Source: CAYZGU01 sp964478165
GTDB lineage: Bacteria; Poribacteria; WGA-4E; JAJDTR01
NCBI GenBank assembly: GCA_964478165.1
Contig: CAYZGU010000041.1
Span: 124,001 to 188,000, forward strand
Reading direction: 5' to 3'
Length of the DNA: 64,000 nucleotides
Shown here: positions 18,807-28,208 of the stretch, one piece after another
Numbering within the stretch: position 1 is the stretch's first letter
Layout of the letters: the number at the start of each line of letters is the position of its first letter
Position numbers and translations under genes: made by a program
Notes under the pieces: generated by a model
What the model was told of the DNA's origin: nothing
The model's input: the letters and a program-made list of their open reading frames with translations, nothing else
The model's database searches: none

Positions 18807-19829
18807 ATGAAAACACCCTATCGCATTGCGATTGTCGGCTGCGGGGCAATCTCGAGAGCTCATGCTAATGCCTGGAAACACTTACCCCAGATTCAGCTAG
18901 TCGGCGCTTGCGATGTAAGATTCGAAGCACTCTCAGATTTTGCCAAAGAGTTTGAGATAAACAACACTTACAAAGACCTCCGCACCATGCTTGAAACACA
19001 GAAGCCAGACATCCTTGTGATCACTACATGGCCAAAAGCACATCTAAAGTCCATTTTAGAAGGGATACGCCACAATGTCAAAGGGATCTTGTGTGAAAAT
19101 CCAATCACTATCAATGCGGCTGATGCTGAGTTGATTATCCAGTCCACAACCAGAACAGAAGTGCGCCTGATGGAAGCCTTGACGTATCGCTATCACCCAC
19201 TAACACAAGCTGTTAAACAGTACCTTCTCTGTGAAGCAATTGGTGAGGTCCGATTCGCACGGGCGACGTTCTCCAGTACGATTAGGGACCGAACCAATTG
19301 GCGGTTTCACGGAAGTCTAGGTGGCGGGGTTGCAGGAGATCTTGCCTGTTATTGCACCGATCTCATCCGCCATTTAATCGACGCCGAACCACAATCGGTC
19401 TGGGCGTGCGGGAAGTTCGATCCCATCGCGGCGACTTGGGACACTTTAGTTGGGACATTGGATTTTGGCGATGGCATTACCGCACAATTCGATTGTAGTT
19501 TTGGCTGGGACTGCAGAGAATCCTATGAAGTAGTTGGGAGCAGCGGAACAATTAGTGTCGCGCGTGCATGGAACAACCACCAAGGCGAATCTAGTCTCCA
19601 ATTAAATGGTAAGATCGTCACGATTTCGGGACTAAATCCGTATGCAGCTGCGATGGAAAATCTCTGTGAATCAATATCAACAGGAGAATCGACACTTCTG
19701 TCGCTATCTAACAGCCTCCAAAACATGCGCGTAATTGATAGCGCACTTGAGGCTGCGCACACGGGAAAACGAATCTTCATTCCACGACAGCCGGAGGCAG
19801 GTGATGCACAAACAACGAAGAAGAAATAA
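18807..19829 (+). CDS. Gfo/Idh/MocA family oxidoreductase
   Basis: The protein (340 residues from ATG 18807) has the Rossmann start RIAIVGCGAISRAHANAW, GACDVR, and the second motif CENPITIN, where the usual EKP is ENP, so the conserved Lys is replaced by Asn. MEALTYRYHP and GGGVAGDLACYCTDLIRHLI match the catalytic domain. Upstream in-frame TTG and ATG codons exist, but GGAG sits six bases before ATG 18807. The lost Lys raises the possibility of altered or lost dehydrogenase activity. It is divergent from the Gfo/Idh gene at 17275-18303; the sequences differ enough that this is not a recent duplicate. Confidence 0.9.
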   Translation: MKTPYRIAIVGCGAISRAHANAWKHLPQIQLVGACDVRFEALSDFAKEFEINNTYKDLRTMLETQKPDILVITTWPKAHLKSILEGIRHNVKGILCENPITINAADAELIIQSTTRTEVRLMEALTYRYHPLTQAVKQYLLCEAIGEVRFARATFSSTIRDRTNWRFHGSLGGGVAGDLACYCTDLIRHLIDAEPQSVWACGKFDPIAATWDTLVGTLDFGDGITAQFDCSFGWDCRESYEVVGSSGTISVARAWNNHQGESSLQLNGKIVTISGLNPYAAAMENLCESISTGESTLLSLSNSLQNMRVIDSALEAAHTGKRIFIPRQPEAGDAQTTKKK

Positions 19830-20147
19830 GCTCATTGCTCCACGCTCCTGCCACAGCACACATTAAGTGGTTCGAGATTCACGATTGAAACTATTGACAA
19901 AACGCAGATATAGCCCAACAAACAAAAGCGAGCGGAAAACCTCAATCTTCCTGTCTGCGATAGCGATTTAACTTTGATTCTTCGGAATTGACGCAATCAC
20001 TCGCTTAAGGGAGCCAGACGAGTGTTCGCTCGTTCTAATCCTCTTCGCTCGACCATCTCCACAACAAAAAGCAGTTAATTGATTCCACAAATAAGAAACG
20101 GGTTCCAGTGCTCTGATTCAATTTTCTTCAATACCGGTGCTGTTTTG
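19830..20147. other. Gap of about 320 bp
   Basis: No gene or clear signal seen. Confidence 0.35.
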
Positions 20148-20498
20148 TCAAAAGCTCGACACGTGGCACCCTTTCGCTTCTCGCACTGTATGCAAATGGA
20201 AAACAGCTTCTACCACAAAATCAAGACCTGGCACATACGAGTGGCTACGAACTTGATCGTTAATTGGCACAGCAGACAAATTACAGAGCATAGCCTTCGC
20301 AACACTAATCTCTTTTGCAACAGTCAAACAACAAGAAAACTCATAGTGGAGATACTGTGAAGGCATCTCGCCTGGGATTTCTACGAGTACCCGAGATGTT
20401 TCTCCGTTATCCACCGAACAGACTTGATGATTACAATTTTTTGCGCGAAGCGAAACATGTAACTTATCAATGCCCTCCACGAAACGATTCTGAACCAT
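20148..20498 (-). CDS. Possible small protein, 116 residues, unknown
   Basis: The ORF extends further upstream to 20570, but AAGAAGG six bases ahead of ATG 20498 makes this the likely start. The product contains VEGIDKLHVSLRAKN and SRVLVEIPGEMPSQYLHYEF, which look like real beta strands, then a cysteine-containing middle and VPGLDFVVEAVFHLHTV. I do not recognise a family. It lies on the same strand as the downstream-coded gene order (NagZ begins at 22203) but 124 bp beyond its stop. It may be a gene, a relic, or chance; the ribosome site is the main support. Confidence 0.4.
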   Translation of the reverse strand: MVQNRFVEGIDKLHVSLRAKNCNHQVCSVDNGETSRVLVEIPGEMPSQYLHYEFSCCLTVAKEISVAKAMLCNLSAVPINDQVRSHSYVPGLDFVVEAVFHLHTVREAKGCHVSSF

Positions 20499-20622
20499 GA
20501 AAAGCCTTCTTTGTCTCAGATGTCGCCAATCCTTCTCACGATGTCCTATCGTTTTTCTGCCCTCCAACATGAGATGCTCATTATCGCCTCAAACCACGCG
20601 CATTCAATACTGAACGCAACCG

Positions 20623-22203
20623 CTACAGAGATTCCACATTTGTCAGTTCATTAACTGAAGAATGTAACCGAATCGGCATTTTTCCTGTCGCACTTGCCTC
20701 ACCAAGAATTACCTTAACGGCTGCTAGCACGGAGGCGTGATGTTCATCGTATGTCGCAACCGCCGCTGCAACATGCTCCGATCTATTGAGCAAATAGGGT
20801 GAGCCTAGGGCAATCACGACAACTGGTGTCCGTATCCTAGAGCTGAGTTGCACAATGAGTTCGACCTGAGCCTGATTAACAATTCCAGCAATCACAACCT
20901 CGACAGTCTTTGCTTCAATAAACAGTTGTGACAAGATCTGTTCAAGATTTGGCTCGTGTCCTATCCTGGCGTTCTTACTCTTATAATGGCGGACCCTGAA
21001 AAGATTAAACAATAGATTTGATGAACTAACAATCAGCGCCGAGGCATCCATTTTTAAGGGTAAAACGCGACTTCGATTGTGAACCATCGTAATAGCCCGC
21101 GCGGCGATTGTCTGGGCAACTTGCCGATGGCGATTCTTCCCAACCATTCTAATCGCTTCGGAAGAATCGCTTGGACACGGCTCCCACAGGCCACACGCCG
21201 TCTTACCCCTCAAAATACGTCCCACGGATTGATCAATCCGTTCTTCGGAAATTCTCCCTCGTTTCACCGCAGAGACTAGCGCGTTGTAGGTCTCAGTCTG
21301 ACTCTCCAAGGTCCAAAGTGCGAGGATTATGTCGGCACCCGCTTCGACTGCCATCACTGCTGCCTCTCCGGGGTTGTAGTGTTCATCAATTGCCTTCATC
21401 CCCATGTCGTCAGTGATTATTAGAGAATCAAATCCGAGTTCTCCACGAAGAAGACCTGTCAGGATAGTGGGTGCAAGCGTCGCGGGGCGAGTCACATCCA
21501 ATAACGGATAGACAATATGCGCCGTCATAATAGCCCCGACCCCCGCCTTTATGGCTGCACGAAACGGCTTCAATTCGATTGAATACATGCGTTCCACATC
21601 ATGGGTCATCGTGGGCAAACCTGCGTGGGAATCGACGGTCGTGTCGCCATGTCCAGGAAAATGTTTGGCTGTAGCTAGAACACCGTTTTCCTGTAATCCT
21701 GCGATGTAGGCAATTCCCAATTCGGACACCAATTCAGGAGAGTCGCCAAAAGAGCGCCGATTAATTACAGGGTTACACGGATTGTTGTTTACGTCCATTA
21801 CCGGAGCAAAATTTAGATTAATTCCCACCGCGGAAAGTTCAGATCCCATAATCTTCCCCGCCAATTTCGCCAATTTCCCAGATCTGGTCGCACCCAATGC
21901 CATATTTCCTGGAAACACAGTTGCGCCTTTCTTTAAACGTGAAACGCAACCGCCTTCCTGATCGGTAGCAATGAATAGAGGAATTCGATGTTCGGTCGCG
22001 CACGCCACTTCTTGAAGCTGATTAGTCAGCCTCGCCACCTGTTGGGGAGATTCAATATTCCGTCCGAACAACGCTACGCCCCCAGCAAAACGTTGACTGA
22101 TAGAAGCCGCGATAGCTCCATTAAGCTTTGTCCCAGAAAAACCAACGACAATTAGCTGTCCGATTTTTTGCTCAATTGACATTGTTCCTATTAGTTTATC
22201 CAT
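20623..22203 (-). CDS. nagZ: Beta-N-acetylhexosaminidase, NagZ-type glycoside hydrolase family 3
   Basis: The N-terminal barrel has IGQLIVVGFSGT, RNIESPQQVARLTNQLQ, the NagZ signature KHFPGHGDTTVDSH (His/Asp acid-base dyad, about residues 178-191) and LIITDDMGMKAI with the nucleophile Asp (about 250). It cleaves terminal N-acetylglucosamine, for cell-wall recycling or for host glycans. At 526 residues it is longer than the one-domain E. coli enzyme and has a C-terminal alpha/beta domain (about 350-526) as in B. subtilis NagZ-like proteins. No signal peptide is seen, so it is cytoplasmic. ATG 22182 (MSIEQKIGQL), with AGGA close by, is an alternative start. Confidence 0.9.
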   Translation of the reverse strand: MDKLIGTMSIEQKIGQLIVVGFSGTKLNGAIAASISQRFAGGVALFGRNIESPQQVARLTNQLQEVACATEHRIPLFIATDQEGGCVSRLKKGATVFPGNMALGATRSGKLAKLAGKIMGSELSAVGINLNFAPVMDVNNNPCNPVINRRSFGDSPELVSELGIAYIAGLQENGVLATAKHFPGHGDTTVDSHAGLPTMTHDVERMYSIELKPFRAAIKAGVGAIMTAHIVYPLLDVTRPATLAPTILTGLLRGELGFDSLIITDDMGMKAIDEHYNPGEAAVMAVEAGADIILALWTLESQTETYNALVSAVKRGRISEERIDQSVGRILRGKTACGLWEPCPSDSSEAIRMVGKNRHRQVAQTIAARAITMVHNRSRVLPLKMDASALIVSSSNLLFNLFRVRHYKSKNARIGHEPNLEQILSQLFIEAKTVEVVIAGIVNQAQVELIVQLSSRIRTPVVVIALGSPYLLNRSEHVAAAVATYDEHHASVLAAVKVILGEASATGKMPIRLHSSVNELTNVESL

Positions 22204-22389
22204 TTATTCTTTATTCAATAAACATAGTAAGATTCGCGCACCAACCAAACAACCATCAGAAACAAGATATTAGCATGACCGAGAAAATAAAGCGAAAATG
22301 TAAAGTGGATTCTCTAAACCGTAATAGACAATTTCACAATGGTACTACTCAAAGAAAACCCGTGTAACCCTTTGAAAATCTGCCGCATC

Positions 22390-22810
22390 CTACAGATCGA
22401 AGATAATCTGCGCCATCCAGTTTCCATCCGTCGTTTGCTCGACCACCAATTCGTGAAATGTTACGCTTTTGACCTCAGTATATACCACGTGTTTCGCAAA
22501 ATCTGCTTGTTCACCATAAGCCACAGCTGACAGTTGAGTTTCGGAAATCTCGAAAATTTCAACACGCTTAAAAAAACATTTCGTCCATCTCATGCCTGAA
22601 AATCAACTCGTCTAAGCAAGCCACCATAAGCTCTTCAAGTGATTCTGCTTTCACATTGATTTGCACCTGCACTACGTCATCAATAGTATCAAGCAATGCA
22701 ATAGTCTCGAACAGGGCCCGTGCCGCGTTTGTGAACAGCTCCTGCAACGCTCCTGATTGCACCCGAATGCCAAGGTCACCAGTAGGATCTAAGTATTCGT
22801 ATGGTCTCAT
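22390..22810 (-). pseudogene. Archease, disrupted by a one-base shift in a homopolymer
   Basis: Archease supports the tRNA/RNA ligase RtcB by promoting its guanylylation. The N-terminal frame gives YEYLDPTGDLGIRVQ and ESLEELMVACLDELIFRHEMDEMFF, then hits TAA. The C-terminal frame resumes KRVEIFEISETQ, TEVKSVTFHELVVEQT and WMAQIIFDL, a normal archease tail. The join is at seven A on the plus strand (22570-22576, T7 in the gene); six would restore a 139-residue protein of usual archease length. The frame change may be a true mutation, slippage tolerated by RNA polymerase, or a sequencing error. No rtcB is adjacent. Start ATG 22810 is chosen by homology; an upstream TTG is in frame. Confidence 0.85.
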
Positions 22811-22860
22811 AAATTTGATCCGCCTGCCCACGCCCAAGGCGAAAGGAGTCAATTAAGTTA

Positions 22861-23841
22861 GAATCCTGAACAGAGCTGTGGGTCGTCTACGCTACCAATA
22901 GAACACTACCAAGAGATAGACGTGCTGAAGTCTAGCAGACTATATACCGTATTTCAATGAAAATAGTGCTCGTAGGCTTGAAGCCACATCTCTTAGAGCC
23001 TGTTTAGTAGGTGAAACTGTCATTTCTCGTCGTTTTATGGGCAAAATCAGGCTATTTTGAAGGTATTTACCCTCAAAATGACGACTCTCAGAGTCCAATT
23101 TGGATTATTCAAACAGGCTCTTAAGACTTCCAACAAGGCATAACGTCAAGCCAAGAATTCTCATCAGGTTCAGAAACCTGAGAGAACCGAACAATGAGTC
23201 TCATATAACTCTCTGATACAACTCTAAATCGATGATAATTGTAAACTATGAAACTGACGGCCCTATTTGTCCTACCGCTTCACTGAGCAAAACCAACGCT
23301 GAAAGACCACGCAAACACCTCCAGTGTAAAAAGGACATGGGAAGGAACGGAGCAACTCCGTAATCAATCATGCAAAACCAGAGAACTGACGAAATTTGCA
23401 CAACGTCCTTATCTCTCATCTTGCTTCCCTCAACAAAACACTGAAATAGAACTAGGCAATCATGGAGTTCTCACCTCCGACAGCAGGAAAATCAATCCTC
23501 ACATTATACGAAAAACAACACTCCATCTGGAGACTCAACTGATTTTTAATCGCTTAGATATTGTCACTCTTATCCAGCACCAATCAAAAAATATATTATC
23601 ACCCCTCGGTAATCGTAGGAATATGCGCCAGAATTTTATTTACAACCGACCACTCTTTGGTTTATAATGTCTGAGGCAACGTCTAAAAACATCAATTACC
23701 CCGAATCTGCCAAGTCGCGATTGATAATATACGCGTCTCTACCAGGCTTCACAACGGCCATCTGACAGTCGACTAATCAAGAATTTAGAGATGGAATTCA
23801 GGTAAATCAGTCGCGTCGCAATTGAGATTCACAGGAGGCAT
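22861..23841. other. Gap of about 980 bp containing a MITE-like element
   Basis: No coding sequence is evident. The left part holds a short element with inverted ends (22996-23120). The right end has ACAGGAGG, the ribosome site of the VOC gene. Confidence 0.5.
22996..23120. mobile_element. MITE-like element, 125 bp, with TTA target duplication
   Basis: The ends are perfect 10-bp inverted repeats, GAGCCTGTTT (22996-23005) and AAACAGGCTC (23111-23120). The flanks are TTA on both sides (22993-22995 and 23121-23123), as expected for a 3-bp target duplication. The interior is non-coding and itself partly self-complementary (GTCATTT near 23019 and AAATGAC near 23077). GAG-starting ends and a TNA duplication are known for IS5-family subgroups, so a non-autonomous derivative of such an element is the best guess. 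No transposase gene lies in the window. Confidence 0.65.
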
Positions 23842-24222
23842 ATGTCAATAACCTACAACTTCCATCATGTACACCTTCGTTGCGAAGACCTCGAATCAGC
23901 TGTTGTTTTTTACCAAAGCATGTTGAACGGCAACATTACCGAACGCACGGAACTTCGTGGCATGCAGATTGTTCGCATGGAAGTCGGCGGCGAGAAGCTC
24001 TTTCTTTCTCCAAAAACTGTCGACATGAATGTCGAAGGAACAAGTAGTAATCCTCGGTGGGGTGTTTATCAACTCGCCTTCACCGTCGAAAACATTGACG
24101 AAGCCGTAGAGGCACTCACCACAAAGGGGGCAGAACTGCAGATTTTTAAGCCTGCTGGACTGCCCATCGCTTTCTTTAAGGGACCGGACAATGTGCAGAT
24201 TGAGCTAATGCAGCAATCTTAG
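23842..24222 (+). CDS. VOC-family (glyoxalase/dioxygenase-like) protein
   Basis: This 126-residue protein is a single vicinal-oxygen-chelate domain with two beta-alpha-beta-beta-beta modules: FHHVHLRCEDLESAVVFYQSML in the first and VYQLAFTVENIDEAVEALTTKGAEL in the second. Metal ligands may include the His of HHVH (about residue 10) and the C-terminal Glu of VQIELMQ. The reaction is unknown (lyase, dioxygenase or resistance protein). AGGAGG is well placed before ATG. Confidence 0.9.
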   Translation: MSITYNFHHVHLRCEDLESAVVFYQSMLNGNITERTELRGMQIVRMEVGGEKLFLSPKTVDMNVEGTSSNPRWGVYQLAFTVENIDEAVEALTTKGAELQIFKPAGLPIAFFKGPDNVQIELMQQS

Positions 24223-24878
24223 TTGGATACTTAAAAAACACTTCGACCGACCCACCAGTTGATTTGATTCTCCCAACCATCCACGATGTCTTGCAATCAA
24301 CTCTCAGGTACGTGTAGAAGTTGGCCAGAGTTACCTCTTCAACATACATCCGGAGCTACTTCAACCTTTATCCATTTGTGTTCACCTTCTCCGCAGAACT
24401 CCTGATTTGTGCGTTGCAGCTCATAACTCGTTTTCAGGGAAAAGGATGTAGACTTTCCACCTACTAAAGTTCCTAATTCCGTTTGGGGAAAGGTTAGAAT
24501 GTCTGTCTATTCTTCCCCGTTGACGGGAAAAGCTTTCTCCAATTCGGAAAATGAAGTGCAGCGGCATCGTTTCACACACCTTGATTCCGAAGCAGACATG
24601 GCGGATAGACCTTTTCTCCAAATCTTAACCACCCTCTAATCGTGGAATGTGGGGTCGTCGCTCGTGCCGCCCGATGACCCCACATTCCCGCAATGCGCAG
24701 AACGCCATTTTAGTATTCAACAGGCACCCTGAAGAGTCCAGAATTAGACTTCAGCGCAACAAGACGCAGAGAACGGATTAGCGCATCTAAACCGACGTAA
24801 CGAAAGAGCTTGCTCCGGACTTGCCTTTCGGCATGGAGTTTTATAAACCTCACTAAGGCCTATATCCATCGAATCCAC
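24223..24878. other. Gap of about 650 bp with a large stem-loop
   Basis: No gene is supported. A long inverted repeat lies at 24644-24688. Upstream in-frame codons of QueE from 24810 lack a ribosome site and are not counted as coding. Confidence 0.45.
24644..24688. repeat. Inverted repeat, 17-bp stem with 11-base loop
   Basis: The left arm 24644-24660 (GGAATGTGGGGTCGTCG) pairs with 24672-24688 (CGATGACCCCACATTCC) with one G-A/T wobble-type mismatch. No T run follows on either strand, so it is not a standard terminator; a REP-like or mobile-element-derived hairpin is more likely. Confidence 0.6.
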
Positions 24879-25559
24879 ATGAAATTTAGTGAACTCTTCT
24901 ACACCATACAAGGCGAGGGCAAACTAAGCGGCGTCCCCTCCGTGTTCCTCAGAACCAGCTACTGTAATCTGAGATGCGATTTTTGTGACACGCCCTATAC
25001 GTCTTGGAATCCAGAAAACAAGGACATAAATGTCGAAAAAGCCGTCGAAATAATCACAAGCTATGCATGCAAACACGTCGTAGTGACAGGAGGAGAGCCG
25101 TTTATTCAAACCAAGGAACTCACTGAACTCTGCCGCCAGCTGTCCAAACACGCACTTCACATTACACTCGAAACAAATGCAACGATTTTCGCACCGGTCG
25201 CAGCCCATCTCATCTCCATGAGCCCTAAGCTTCGAAATTCTAATCCTTCTGCCGCTAACCACTTCTTTAAGCGTCACGAAAGAGCCCGTATTCGCCCGGA
25301 TGTCATACGAAATTTTTTGAACCAATACGAATGCCAAGTGAAATTCGTTGTCGATTCTCCTGACGATCTTAACGAGATTGAGGAATTGCAAGCTAGCATC
25401 CCGATTCCCACAGAAACGATTATGCTAATGCCTCAAGGAATGACACCCGAAGAATTACAGCCGAAAAGCGAATGGTTGGTAGACATCTGCAAGAGACATG
25501 GATATAGATATTCGCCTCGAGTGCATGTGGATATTTGGGGAAACACGCGGGGCGTGTAA
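24879..25559 (+). CDS. queE: 7-carboxy-7-deazaguanine synthase QueE (radical SAM)
   Basis: The 226-residue product has the QueE opening KFSELFYTIQGEGKLSGVPSVF and the cluster motif CNLRCDFC (CX3CX2C, about residues 30-37), then VVVTGGEPF for SAM binding and ITLETN. The C-terminus VHVDIWGNTRGV is also typical. It makes the 7-deazaguanine core in the queuosine/preQ0 pathway from carboxytetrahydropterin. The frame is open from 24810, but homology places the start at ATG 24879. No other que genes are nearby, and I could not recognise a preQ1 riboswitch upstream. Confidence 0.95.
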   Translation: MKFSELFYTIQGEGKLSGVPSVFLRTSYCNLRCDFCDTPYTSWNPENKDINVEKAVEIITSYACKHVVVTGGEPFIQTKELTELCRQLSKHALHITLETNATIFAPVAAHLISMSPKLRNSNPSAANHFFKRHERARIRPDVIRNFLNQYECQVKFVVDSPDDLNEIEELQASIPIPTETIMLMPQGMTPEELQPKSEWLVDICKRHGYRYSPRVHVDIWGNTRGV

Positions 25560-25678
25560 ATCTCGCTCATCTCTTCACTCAAGAGCTGTCGAAAAAAGAA
25601 AATTACTTTAGCAACCTGAGGCCATCAAGAACACATAAAATGAGCCTATTCAAGAAAATCAGCCGGAAACTTTAATCT

Positions 25679-26071
25679 ATGGCGAAAAACACTAATCTGA
25701 GAGGATGTCATCGTCGAGTTCTTCGCTTTTTAATCGTCATTGTCGCAGTGATTCTAGCAATCGGATTTTTCCTTTTTCAGCGCGTGGGTGGAGCGACCGG
25801 TTCAAGATATTGGATGGCAGAACGGGCGCTAAATAGCGTTGAACGCCACCTTTTGGAACACCGCCCTGATGGCATCGCGCAACCGGATGTCAAACATCAA
25901 TTTGAAAGAATTCGCAGTGCAAACACTCAACGACGTGTCGATCTTCTCAAGCTGTATGCAGTACTCAAGGATTATCAGGATGAATTTCAGAAGATTAAAC
26001 CGTCGACCCCCGAGGTTGTTCTGTTTCTCGAGAATCTCCGAAGTGCAATTGCATCTGACACAAATAAATAA
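25679..26071 (+). CDS. Small membrane-anchored protein, unknown
   Basis: The 130-residue protein has a basic N-terminus (MAKNTNLRGCHRRVLR), one strong membrane helix LIVIVAVILAIGFFLF at about residues 18-34, and a charged helical region outside (RALNSVERHLLEHRP, QRRVDLLKLYAVLKDYQDEF), which may form a coiled coil. No family is recognised. The topology is probably N-in with the helical part in the periplasm. No strong ribosome site precedes the ATG. Confidence 0.6.
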   Translation: MAKNTNLRGCHRRVLRFLIVIVAVILAIGFFLFQRVGGATGSRYWMAERALNSVERHLLEHRPDGIAQPDVKHQFERIRSANTQRRVDLLKLYAVLKDYQDEFQKIKPSTPEVVLFLENLRSAIASDTNK

Positions 26072-26788
26072 TTCCTGTTTCTCAGAAACCCGCACGCGTG
26101 TACGGAAATCTCGGGACCATAATCAGAACGACGCTAAGTCTGTTCTTCGGAGAAAGTAGTGGGCAAACCAATCTTCCAGTCCCTACCAATGTAGGGATTT
26201 TCCAGGAACAAACGGAACGGCTGTCACAAGTCAAAGCCGTGAATTACACGCTGCATCGAGGGCTATTGAAGCACACGAAAACCCGCGTCCGAAATTCAAT
26301 TGATAACACGCAAAGGATTCCGAAAGACTTGCACGCTCGGACGCCTCGCGCTTTTCAACATTCTAGATTTTTGACAATACAGAAACAGCAAAGAAGGCTG
26401 CGGATTAAGCGCGAATAACGAGCCTTTTCAGATGAGATAGAATGGGACTCTGCCATTTTGCTTCGCGAGCCGCCGAACAGCTGTCGCTGGAAAACCAACG
26501 CACGTTCATCAAAGCAAAATGGACTTAGCTGAAGACTCTCAAATTGACAATTAATATGTTTAGAAGATGTCCTCCAATCGATTACGGATTGAATAAAACT
26601 AGGGTTATCGTAATTCTCGGCATCCGTCACATCATCTCAAACTATCCTCATTAGCCCTGAGTGAACAAATTCCATAAAAGTTCGTAACCCACTATCTACG
26701 GTGGCAAAGACAGCCATGGCAAACGTGCTCGGCTACTGGATTTTCCATCTTTCTTAAGTGTTGGTGTTTTACGCATCGAATCTCCCAT
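26072..26788. other. Gap of about 720 bp
   Basis: Short ORFs on both strands show no recognisable family or ribosome site. I see nothing else here. Confidence 0.4.
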
Positions 26789-27523
26789 TTGGCTTCTCAT
26801 TTGATCGACAGAATTCTACATACAATCTCACGCAGCTTTGGAGAGGGACCATTGACATTGGAAGACTTTCGCCGGATAGACCATCTCTATTCCGGGCTTA
26901 CCCTACCTATCCGGATGCAGGTGTGGGCTCGCCTACTCTGCTTACAACCCGTACTGAAGGCCATAGATAAACACGTTCCTCGTTCGGCAGAACGTCTACT
27001 AGACTTAGGTAGTGGATATGGCTTAGTTGCCAATCTCGTGGCAATGCGACGACAGAGTTCAATACTGGGAATTGAAGCTTCCCGTTCAAGAGTTACCATT
27101 TCACAGTCGGCAACCAGTGATATTGAAAATCTAGAGTTTCAATATGGAGACATCTCACAGATTCGACTGCCGACGGTCGACGCACTTCTGCTTATCGATG
27201 TTTTGTGCCTATTTCAAGATGAGATCCAAGCCACAGTTCTCTCAACTTGTGCAAGTGCATTGCGCGAGAACGGCGTCCTTCTAATTAAAGACAATACTAC
27301 GATACCACGATGGAAGTACCACTATGCAAGACTCGAGGAACACATTAAGTTATGGGTCGGAACTTATGGAATCAGGGCGCAGCGGAAGCCAAACTATCGT
27401 ACTCCCGACTCATGGCGCAACGTGATTCGAAAGGCGGGCTTGGAAATTCAGGAAGAGAACTTCTTCCGATCAATTGCACCATATCCGGGGTTTATCTTCA
27501 CCTGTAAAAAAGCCGCGAAGTGA
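26789..27523 (+). CDS. Class I SAM-dependent methyltransferase
   Basis: The 244-residue product has motif I LLDLGSGYGLVANLVA (about residues 70-85), motif II ILGIEAS and acidic post-motifs VDALLLIDVLCLF and LRENGVLLIKDN. The N-terminal YSGLTLPIRMQVWARLL and C-terminal PDSWRNVIRKAGLEI, FFRSIAPYPGFIFTCKK are typical of small-molecule or lipid methyltransferases with a helical lid. The start is TTG at 26789, as no ATG fits in frame. The substrate is unknown. Confidence 0.85.
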   Translation: MASHLIDRILHTISRSFGEGPLTLEDFRRIDHLYSGLTLPIRMQVWARLLCLQPVLKAIDKHVPRSAERLLDLGSGYGLVANLVAMRRQSSILGIEASRSRVTISQSATSDIENLEFQYGDISQIRLPTVDALLLIDVLCLFQDEIQATVLSTCASALRENGVLLIKDNTTIPRWKYHYARLEEHIKLWVGTYGIRAQRKPNYRTPDSWRNVIRKAGLEIQEENFFRSIAPYPGFIFTCKKAAK

Positions 27524-27773
27524 AAAGCGCGAAACCCAAAAAACAAAATTTGTAAATTCCCCACTAATCATATATAAGCGACGCGACCCATTTAAGTCAG
27601 GATTAAGAAGACTCGATCGACATTTATTTGAACATTGCCACCAATTTGCAAATCGTCCACACGCAGATGTGCAAGACTAATCACCATATCCCACAAACTC
27701 GACGCCAATGCCTCTTGCCGCTCCGTGTGGTTGAACGACAGAGGTAGAACGCGTCTAGAACATAGGACTAGGT

Positions 27774-28208
27774 ATGTTAAATTCACCTCTGGAAACATCA
27801 AAAGAAAACTCTCCTCGATTCTGTACGGCTGTCAATTGCATGGACGGACGCGTTCAATTGCCAATCATCGTGTACCTGAGAAAACGCTTCGATTGCGAAT
27901 ATGTGGATTCTATCACTGAGGGAGGGCCAAATCTCATTCTCGCCAAACAGAGAGACGACCGCTTAGTTCAATCAATCCTTGCAAGACTGCGAATTTCCAT
28001 TGAAAATCACAATTCCCTCGGCATCGCTATTGCCGGCCATTATGATTGTGCCGCAAATCCGGGAGCACAACCCACCCAAATTGCTCACATTCAGCAGGCG
28101 GCACGCTTCCTGAAACGTCAATATCACAATCTACAGGTAATAGGATTGTGGGTCGACAAACATTGGATAGTGCATGAACTCACGGAACAGAATCACTCAG
28201 GCAACTGA
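27774..28208 (+). CDS. Small beta-carbonic-anhydrase-like zinc protein
   Basis: This 144-residue protein shows the beta-class carbonic anhydrase metal site in reduced form: CMDGR (Cys ligand and Asp-Arg dyad, about residues 22-26) and GHYDC (His and Cys ligands, about 87-91), linked by DSITEGGPNLILA. It is shorter than classical beta-CAs (about 200 residues) and belongs to a putative carbonic-anhydrase side family. Carbonic anhydrase activity is plausible but not certain. The start ATG 27774 has only a weak TAGGAC upstream. Confidence 0.75.
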   Translation: MLNSPLETSKENSPRFCTAVNCMDGRVQLPIIVYLRKRFDCEYVDSITEGGPNLILAKQRDDRLVQSILARLRISIENHNSLGIAIAGHYDCAANPGAQPTQIAHIQQAARFLKRQYHNLQVIGLWVDKHWIVHELTEQNHSGN

